Source of the DNA: Paralvinella palmiformis
Taxonomy: Eukaryota > Annelida > Polychaeta > Terebellida > Alvinellidae
DNA: 64,000 bases
Direction of reading: 5' to 3'
Assembly (NCBI GenBank): GCA_025642065.1
Contig: JAODUP010000677.1
Span: forward strand, 62,001 to 126,000
This document shows, piece after piece, positions 55,787 through 64,000 of the stretch. The translations under genes were made by a program, and so were the position numbers. Positions within the stretch are counted from its first letter, which is position 1; each line of letters starts with the position of its first letter. The notes beneath the pieces are model-generated. The model was not told the DNA's origin and searched no databases. It was given only the letters and a program-made list of their open reading frames with translations.

Positions 55787-56190
55787 TGTGTGTTGGTCCA
55801 TGTTAGTTGTTCTCTGGTGGATATTAGTTCATCTGTGGTCCATATTAGTTGGTCCGTGGTCAATTTTAATTGGTCAGTTGTCCATGTTAGATGGTCTGTA
55901 GTTCAAGTTAGTTGGTATGTAGTCCATGTTAGTTGATTTATGGTCCACGTTAGTTGACCTGTGATCTATGTTAGTTGGTCTGTCGTCCATGGTGGTTGGT
56001 TTGTGGTCCATGTTAGAGGGTATTTGGTCCATGTTAGTTGGTCTGTGGTCCATAATAGTTGGTCTGTGGTCCATGGTAGTAGTTATGTGGTCCATGGTGG
56101 TTGGTCAGCGGTCAATGGTAGTTAATCTCTTGTCCATGTTAGGTGGTCTATGGTCTGTGTTAGGTAGTAGTTTGTATATCAGTGGTCCAT
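55787..56190. repeat. 21-bp minisatellite, about 19 copies
   Basis: Unit approximately GTGGTCCATGTTAGTTGGTCT. The 21-base period keeps frame, so both strands are open: plus gives LVGLWSM-type and minus MDHRPTN-type heptads. The periodicity explains these frames fully; no start context, splice signals or flanking coding sequence support a protein. Confidence 0.93.
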
Positions 56191-57599
56191 ATATTTCTCT
56201 CTGGGTCTAACGAGAACTTGTCTGAAATCTGGGATCCTTTCTTATATCCTGAAGTTATCTATGTATGTAATGTGACATCCTGTTTATATTACAGATCGGT
56301 AAATACCCAGTGGCATCCTTTGCCTTCGTAAGGAATTTGTTTGCGAGACAAGATTAAAGAAAAACACAGGATGACATCTGAATAAAAACATACAATTATA
56401 AATATGTATGTTTTGTTATCTGGCTGAAAAATACATAGATATCCCCCAAGGTTCTATTTCTCTTTTGACTGATATCTGCGCTTGGGAAGGGTTCTATTTT
56501 TGGGGTGGGGAGGGGGGGGGGATAAAATAGCTTTTGAAAAATACACATCTGGGCTCGATATTGAATATGTCAGCTTTTATATAATTCTCCTTTTGGCGTA
56601 AATCACAACGATTCCGTTTAGATATCCAGCCCAGAATAGTTTCTATTTTTATTATTTCCACTAACTTGGTACATTAAAAACTCAATGTTTATTAAACGTT
56701 CTGTTTAAATCTAAATCATGTAATCATGTTATCAAACGGGTATAATGTTCCTTCAAAACTGGTTCGTTTGCTAATCGTGAAACTAGCTATTTCACTGAAG
56801 TATGATACAAAAGGGTAGCATGGTTCTTTTATACTCTGTACCCTTTTCATTTACTGTAACTAACACACTTATACAATAATTATACACATTACGTAATAAT
56901 AATATGTTTTTAATAATAATTGGTATAAATAATGACGTCATTTGAGTTAAACTCGTTGCTAATTTGATTAGTATTTTACTCTGACATTGCTCGAGAAATC
57001 CTGAAGGCTGTGAATATGTCTACTAATCGACTACCTGGATTAGATTTATAGTTGAATGACCTGATTTCTGTTAACATCTTTTTTGAGACACAAAACTAAT
57101 ATAAATGTAACAACGTACCTTATCTACAAAATATTAAAATATTTTATACTTGACATACGAGTTTATTTACAGAATGCCTCGAATCCAGACAACTCTTGGC
57201 TGTTATCGTTTACTTTCTAGTCTTTTATTCTTTAATAAACTGTATTCTAAAATAATTCGTCTTAACTGGACCTTGATGTAATCTTTACACGGATTGTATA
57301 ATAATAATGAGAGTGAATTTATATGCAAAGGAGATTTCGTGGTTCGTGATGTGTATTTTTTCCCAATGTTATACCAGAGTAGAAAAGATCTCTGCTGTCT
57401 TCGTTGTTAGCAAAGACGTCCAAGTTCAGTCAGTTTCCTTTGATTTGAGGGAGTCGTTGAGCGAGATTCAGCTCAAGCGGATGAACACCAGGATGCAGTT
57501 TCATCTTTTATCGAAAAACAGACATGTGAAATAATGGAAATGTAACCTGATATCACCACACTTTTGATCCAGATTTCAGTATATGTCAATTTAAAAAGA
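56191..57599. other. Unique AT-rich sequence, no gene seen
   Basis: A G-rich run at 56502-56520. The plus frame 57307-57534 (75 codons) has no domain I recognise; it lies just upstream of the LINE relic but does not match the polymerase region there. Confidence 0.45.
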
Positions 57600-57950
57600 T
57601 CTTCGTATTAGATTTAAAAGGGATCATTATAATACACGTTTAGTTATGCATTCCGGGGATAGTGTCCTGATAACAACTTGGGACTTGCCCTTTCAGTTGC
57701 TATCCCTACTCTTTGGAATTCACTCCCTCAACATGTTAAGTCATCAAATATGAAAGCTTACCTTTTCAGACGTGATTATCCTTCCTAAGTTTTCACTCCC
57801 TCTGATCATTGGTTGATTAACATTACATTGTACCCGGACTATGAGTCTGCCCAACCCCTGTACCATAGGTGGCGCCACTGAGCTCGATTCGTTTCGATGA
57901 TATTGGCGCTGTAGAAGTTTTGTAATTGTTATAATTATTAGTAGTAATCA
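57600..57950 (+). pseudogene. LINE 3' end fragment (polymerase C-terminus)
   Basis: Frame 57678-57788 reads LGLALSVAIPTLWNSLPQHV, then KAYLFRRDYPS and a stop. 'AIPTLWNSLPxxV' followed by 'YLFR' is the end of CR1/L2/jockey-type LINE ORF2. Upstream is interrupted by several stops. The 3' part ends near TTGGCGCTGTAGAAGTTTTG and a short ATT/AGT tail at about 57930-57946. Confidence 0.82.
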
Positions 57951-59599
57951 GTCTGATTACATTATGATCTTGTCGTAAGAAACTCCGATGTTTGTCTAAC
58001 GTCATCATTGCTGTTGCTAATAGAATTACTCCTTAAGAAAATCATAAAAGCTTAGTAACGACTGATGACGACAGAAACTTGTCTTTATGAAGAGTTTAAT
58101 ATTTCGGCTAAAATACACAAATGTAAGTCGACTTTTGTGGTGACACGTTTCTAATGCTTCATATTCTTCTTTATTATTTATTACTGCGTCTCGTCATCAT
58201 CATGACCACAATATTCCTTAAACATTTATAAGGAAAATCCTCATCCGAATACATTTATCTCCTTAGACTTGTGGATATTTTCAACTGCAAACATTTATAT
58301 TGAAGTTCATTTGAATTGTTTCCGTCATTGTTGTTGTTGTTGATTTTGTTATTATTGTTGTTGTTTACAGTTGTGCACATTGTAGGTTACAACTGTAAAA
58401 GCAATTCCCAAATGTAACTATTTGAACCCGGGTAATGAAATTTGTGTTATTATTATTATTATTATTATTATTATAGATATCCCAGTACCGTTGTTTAACT
58501 TGTATAATAATCCAGATGGAAGCCTTAACAGAAAGATATACAATATTAAGACTATCTCTAAGACTAACTGCTCCACAAATGTTAGAGGTCAGAAAGTTAG
58601 CAACCTCCAACATATAATCCAGATCAGGTTAAAGGTCAACCGGAAGTCAATTGCTAGTCCACGTGTGAATGCCTGGTGGTGAAGCCTAACGAGGTGGCTG
58701 GAAGGTAAACTTATGAACTTTTTAACTCCTTCATTATTTCGAATCTTCTTCTTTTGTTATTTTTGCGTTAATTCTAATGTGTGGGATTGACATAAATATT
58801 GCTACCACGTGACTGTTTGCTATGTCCCGCAGCAAATGGCAGTCTTGGGAAAATTTGACGAATAGCGAATTATTACCCTAAACAAACATGAAGCAGCGAC
58901 AGATAATGAGTTGTCAGTTGCCCTTTACGTACACATGTTGATGGATCCGGAATGTATGGATCAAGGGATGAGCGCATCCAGCAGATATAGCTCCAGTATA
59001 TGTGGGCTATGACTGGACACATTCAGGTCAGTTTCAGTTGTATATTGTTGTGTTATATTGTCTCACGACATTTATACGGCAAGAAAACAATAAATATGAC
59101 AAAGTTTAATTATCAGTTATTGTTTAAAACGTATAATTAGATCAAAAATAATTCATAAGAAAAGGAATTAATAATTTATTTATAAGTCATTTAACCAGAA
59201 ATATCATTGACTTTTATTGGATCCTTTCCACTGTACATCATCATTAAAGTCACCATCATCATCGTCATTATCATCATCATCACCATCCTTAGCATTATCA
59301 TTGCTTTTGTGATTTGACATCATCTGTCGCATCTTATTCATACCTATACACAGAGGTGTATTCTACAAAAAGAATTATGTCATTAGCCATAAGTTGACTA
59401 AAAATAGATAAAAACAAACTAGAAACAGACAACCAGATCACCAAATTCTCATCCGGAACTGTAAACATGAAAAAGCGAAAACACATTTCTCACGTAAAGG
59501 GATTCCTAAATACAAAAATCCATTTATAGAAATAGTGCTATATTGAGAGTCAGCCGTTTATACACATGATAATAGTTTTAGTATATATGCATTACTATG

Positions 59600-59605
<6 letters not shown>
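57951..59605. other. Unique AT-rich sequence, no gene seen
   Basis: (TTG)n at 58331-58345, (ATT)n at 58446-58474 and (CAT)n at 59236-59284. A GGTAAGT-type donor is not paired with any exon. No supportable gene. Confidence 0.5.
58446..58474. repeat. (ATT)n microsatellite
   Basis: Nine to ten ATT units. Confidence 0.93.
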
Positions 59606-59643
<38 letters not shown>

Positions 59644-59650
59644 TATAAAC

Positions 59651-59690
<40 letters not shown>
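59606..59690. repeat. (AT)n then (GT)n
   Basis: (AT)n at 59606-59640 and (GT)n at 59653-59688. Confidence 0.95.
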
Positions 59691-60196
59691 AATACTGTTA
59701 ATTAAGAGGTTTTATCCGATCATCTGATTGTCCTATAAAGTCACTACACAGCCATATCTCTCAGGTGTGACTACAGCTGATAATAAGTTATCTAGAATCT
59801 GAAGATTCTTGCAAATTGAAGTGTTGTAGTTAATTTATTGCCCAATATGTCAAGCAGAATGTCCAGAATATATTAAATAGGTTATCAGTCACAGTTATCT
59901 GTCGATGTTATAAATAAACAGGATCATTTTATTTCATTTGTTATAAATGATCTCACTAAACATATTTTATCATTACGATTACACAATACTTTCATAATTG
60001 TCTTAAGAACAATAGATCTTGTTTTATGAACTCTTTACAATCAATATATTGGTTCAGTCCATGATTAAATGCTTTTCATAAATCTCTCTAAGTGAGCTAT
60101 ATGCATAAATTAATGCTACATAAATTATGTTTTGCATAATGTATATTATATCTCATAATAAGAATATTGAATATTACACTTCGTTTAAATGCAATA

Positions 60197-60226
60197 CGTA
60201 TATATTAATGTAAATATATACGTACT
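60197..60226. repeat. Short AT palindrome
   Basis: TACGTATATATT pairs with AATATATACGTA across a five-base loop; 12-base perfect arms. Confidence 0.7.
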
Positions 60227-61812
60227 GTTAATAGCTGATATTGTTGCTGAAGTTGAAAAAATGACATCATAAGCGTATTATTACCAATCAGTTTATCTTA
60301 CCGGATTCCAAATATTCTGCTATCACCACAAATCCCTGCCCTAAGTCGAATAGCATCTAGCTGGCGTATCAAGTTTGAATGCCAGCTGCTGATTGGCTGG
60401 CTATATAGGCCAGCGGACAGAGGCCTTATCAAGTCAATTAGACGCTTACTGGGCGTTCATAGTTCACTGGAGGCTATCACTATATGTTCGCGTTTGACCG
60501 ATAGGACGTTAAGAGGACGGTTTATGAAGAAGTAGGATTTATGCCTAAATTGGAGAGAATCCAGAGTTAACCAGACAGATAGAATTAACAATTATTGGAA
60601 CATGTTCTGAGTATTATTTAAAGTATTTCTTTGTGTTCTTTAGTAATATATTTTATTCTTTTTCTACATATTGTATGAATGACAATTGTCTACCACAGTA
60701 TCATTTAATCTTCCGTCTGATGTAGTACATACTCGCGTCATGCAATACATAATCCTCTCGGTGTGTTTGGGGGTGCGTGCGTGCGTCCGTGCGTCCGTGC
60801 GTGCGTGCACACAGTACCTTCGACTATAAACGAGATCGTAACCCTAACAACTCAGCCCGCTAGCACACAGACAATGCCCGCTTGCTAGCCTCTAGAAGAT
60901 CTACTCATCACCAGATCCCATCCGCTACAAATCTATCAATAGGCTAAAGAATATCGATATTGATAAATGTTATTTAGAGTTGTCAATAAGTGTAATATGA
61001 TGGGAGATCTCCGGATCTGATAGAATACACTACGTATGGAGATTGTTAAGTGAAATTCCGGATTCTATCGCCGTTGAATTTAGGATATGGTGTTACGTAA
61101 CCAACTCAACAACATCAATGTTTTGTATGTCTACCTACCACAGGCCAGCTGCCATGTTGAGGTATTTTTTACCTTACTAATGATTCACCTGGTTGTCTTT
61201 AATATATAAAAAATGGCGAGGGGATGAGTAACACCGGATGAGGCGATATATAATCTCTCAGCTATAACTTTATGATCTCTCGATCTCTCTGTGTTTGTGT
61301 GTGTGTGTGTATGCGTGCGTGCGTGTGTGTGTATATGTGTGTGTATGTGTGCGTGTGTACCTGTCTATGTCAGCGTGTGTGTGATTGAAATTGCTAATCA
61401 AGAATGTGCAAATCAAGAATCAAACATATAGACGATTCATCCGAGATCCGGACGAAGAACGGTGACATGTAACGCCTCATCAGTGCCTACGGCGACTCTG
61501 TGGGGAAGGGAAGCCCTGCGTTGGCTATCAACCTATTATAAAGACTCGAAACGTTTCTCATCACATCATCTAGTTGTTTCATCAGGATAATTATTTTAAT
61601 ATACAACACAGTCTTTGCATGAAGTAGTTCTTGTTGGTTCCCTTAAATCACTTTTATAGAAAGATAAATTCTTAATCTCCCAGGATTTTAAATTCTTCCC
61701 AGCACAGATAACAGGGTTCAATCAACAGCTGCAATGAAATCATGCTTTATCAAGAAGCTAGTACGTGCATGAATATGACAATGAGTGTAAGAGTGAGTGA
61801 TTGTATGAATAT
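60227..61812. other. Unique sequence, no gene seen
   Basis: A GTGCGTGCGTCCGTGCGT run at 60774-60806 and GT-rich repeats at 61290-61382. CpG-containing stretch at 60340-60480 without recognisable motifs. Confidence 0.5.
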
Positions 61813-61875
61813 GTGAGTGAGTGAGTGAGTGAGTGAGTGAGTGAGTGAGTGAGTGAGTGAGTGAGTGAGTGAGTG
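61813..61875. repeat. (GAGT)n tetranucleotide repeat, about 16 units
   Basis: The longest of the dispersed GAGT arrays. The THSL-repeat minus frames are its translation. Confidence 0.96.
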
Positions 61876-63215
61876 TATGATAAAATGAGTAACCGTATGA
61901 GTAAATGCGTGGGTGTGTGTGTGTTTGTTATTTTTAGCTGTGTATAATAAGGCACAGGCACAGAGAATCTCTAACCGTGAATTCAAACTCTAGACCTTTT
62001 GTCAGGGGACTGAATCCAGAGTGGCGACTTTTCTTGCTGAGACATGTGTAATGTCTCACCAGTCCCTAAGCCGCCAAGCAAAAGGAAAATGCGAATCAGC
62101 TACAGCCGTGGAGTTTGGGAGTAGAACACCCAAGTCAGATCACGGCAGTAGTGAGAATGTTTAGATTAATTATCTAACCAGCCCTATTTATAGCTATATA
62201 TCAATTGGTATATCTTTCTTCAAAGCAATACTATATAAACTATATAACCCAATTGTTACCATCTTGAAATATCAGTTTTTACAACGGGCAGGCGTCACGA
62301 AGCGACTACAATTAAAACTGTTTAGCTTAATAGCTATTAAAAGACTGATATCTGCTCTGAAGCAGACCGTATTAGCGCGTCATAGCTTCCGTACTGTTTA
62401 AACTATGTTATCATTTTCAAACCAGACCTAATGTCTGCTATTCTAACTATTGTAGTTCTTAAATGTTATTTATGACAAGCAGTTGGTTTATGAGTAGGTG
62501 AGTAGGAGTATAAGTGGGCGAGTGATTGTTCTGTTTAGCTTTGACGCTGATCATATTTTAGATATGAACCCAACAGACGGTTCAGTTGAGTACTGAGAAG
62601 ATCAGATGAAACATCTCACAGATATATTGATATTACTGGGATTAGGACCAAGATTTTCGGGTTTTCAAAGCACCGCGATAACAGCTGCGCTACGGGAATA
62701 CCGTGTTCAAAGAGCCATCTTAGAACAATATATTCCGCACCAAGTCTCGACTGAAATAAAATCCATGCGGAAATTCATCAATGAAAATAAATTGACCCTA
62801 AATACAATTCTTTAGTGTAATTATAAAAATTGTCTATAAATAAACTAGGTAATGGAGAATAAATTTATCAGAAGATATCTCAAGGTCACTTACACGCAAC
62901 CCCTAGCATCCCGCAGAATCCTTCTGTATCTCACAATAATAGTACATTTTATATAGCGCTCTATATAATTGGATTAAAATTAGCACTTACTCACTCACTT
63001 ATTCACTCACTCACTCACTCATACACCTCTATAGTATTCGCATGTTGTCTCAATGTATGCGTGTGCGCAATAATTCGAATTATTTCGAAAATCATATCCA
63101 CTTTCTACTCCACCCCCTCACGCCTTAAAATATCCAGTACAACAGAATGACATCTTCTTCAGACTTCAAACGCGTCTTTCCGAAGACAGCTAACTTTTAG
63201 AAGACATCAGGTCGC

Positions 63216-63216
<1 letters not shown>
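61876..63216. other. Unique sequence, no gene seen
   Basis: A complementary (ACTC)n run at about 62987-63020. The plus frame 62606-62815 (69 codons) has no domain I recognise. Confidence 0.5.

Positions 63217-63256
<40 letters not shown>
63217..63256. repeat. (AT)n microsatellite
   Basis: About 19 AT units. Confidence 0.95.
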
Positions 63257-63261
<5 letters not shown>

Positions 63262-63669
63262 TGACGATGACGCGAGTATGTCTAACACGAGCTACCTCGT
63301 CCAAAAATAGATCCTACACAAGTCTAAATGTCAGCCTTATCTCTCTGAAGTAAACGGTTACAATTGGTCAGGACATCTGCTGACGTCTGCAACAGAGGCG
63401 CCACCTATCTAGAGAGTCTCAATTCTGGAGCAATTATGCTGTCTACATCACACGACGAGATGATGCTTGTCAGTAGAATTTGATTTAACTTTTTTGTGGA
63501 CTATAAGTTTTATTTCGAATTTGTACTAATTAGTATTCTTGTATTTCTTGTTCTGTTGATACTTTCCTCATAACCGTCCCCCCCCCCAACCATCCCCCGA
63601 CCACGCACACACACTTCTGGTAGCCTAGTTAGCAAAAACCACGCTACCATATCTGTGTCTGTCTGTGTG

Positions 63670-63671
<2 letters not shown>

Positions 63672-63703
<32 letters not shown>
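63672..63703. repeat. (GT)n microsatellite
   Basis: About 16 GT units. Poly-C runs lie nearby at 63578-63587 and 63910-63921. Confidence 0.95.
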
Positions 63704-63707
<4 letters not shown>

Positions 63708-64000
63708 TGTGGTGTCTTTTTGTCTGTCTGTGTGTCTGTCACTATATATGTCTTCCGCAAACAAAGTAGTATCACAAGCTATAAACAAAACTCCCTGTAC
63801 CTGATCCAGTCACATCAATCCGGATGTCCAGCGTTCTCTAGATATACAAGATATTCCCATACACGTAGATTACCTCTCAGTGTATATGTACGTGATTGTA
63901 CATATAACGCCCCCCCCCCCCAACCCACCCCTAGTCTACGATGTTATAATCCGGAACACAGGTATCCACTTTCCAGCTGTCCCCTGATCTCACAGGCTAT
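63704..64000. other. Right end, no gene seen
   Basis: Short unique sequence with a poly-C run; no exon or recognised repeat. Confidence 0.55.

Noticed and set aside
55874..56210. Heptad-repeat proteins on both strands
   Set aside because: Explained by the 21-base minisatellite period; no gene structure around it.
57307..57534. 75-codon plus frame just upstream of a LINE relic
   Set aside because: It does not resemble the polymerase region expected there, and no other family is recognisable.

Overview
The window reads as nuclear DNA from an animal, most likely a mollusc or other lophotrochozoan. It is AT-rich and packed with simple repeats ((AT)n, (GT)n, (CT)n, (GAGT)n and trinucleotide arrays). 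It has one spliced gene with GT-AG introns, several copies of tRNA-derived SINEs, decayed 3' ends of non-LTR retrotransposons, and no bacterial-style dense coding. The species assignment is inference; no lineage-specific gene is present to fix it.

The only convincing protein-coding locus is at the left end (about 2.1-5.0 kb, + strand): an ankyrin-repeat gene with three clear exons (2118-2760, 3174-3390, 3928-4277/4283), a possible fourth (4593-4709) and an AATAAA signal at 4979. Intron phases match across exons. Exon 2, however, carries a one-base frameshift near 3341 that breaks the ankyrin frame, so the gene is either a recent pseudogene or contains a sequence error.

From about 5 kb to the right end (59 kb) I see no supportable gene. 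This part is a gene desert, or a very large intron, built from three layers. (1) Mobile-element debris: a tRNA-derived SINE family with an (ATC)n tail (552-748, 5974-6165, 20585-20738, 24025-24208, 26122-26203, 43062-43258, fragments at 40468 and 45003), where the 43 kb copy is flanked by a perfect 14-bp target-site duplication and sits inside another tRNA-like element. There are other tRNA-like heads (8421, 12990, 42978, 46027, 53955), three CR1/L2/jockey-type LINE 3' ends (30156, 35445, 57600), an approximately 617-bp element with long degenerate terminal inverted repeats (27575-28191), a foldback element (33983-34126) and a possible pogo/Tigger end (49834). (2) Tandem repeats: many microsatellites plus two minisatellites (34-bp unit at 30668-31051; 21-bp unit at 55787-56190). 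(3) Islands of higher GC, CpG-containing, low-repeat sequence (10.5-11.3, 13.7-13.9, 16.7-17.4, 21.8-22.3, 26.9-27.3, 31.2-31.5, 39.75-40.0, 46.8-47.3, 51.4-52.65 kb), several holding clustered ETS, YY1, CCAAT, CRE or CTCF-like motifs.

The most interesting pattern is nine matches of 12/14 or better to the bilaterian CTCF core. Six of them lie between 21.9 and 29.0 kb in a divergent order (three minus, then three plus), with outer sites at 12.0 kb (+), 38.0 kb (+) and 55.2 kb (-) oriented toward or away from it as expected for loop anchors flanking a domain boundary. All regulatory calls are motif-based and need conservation or chromatin data.
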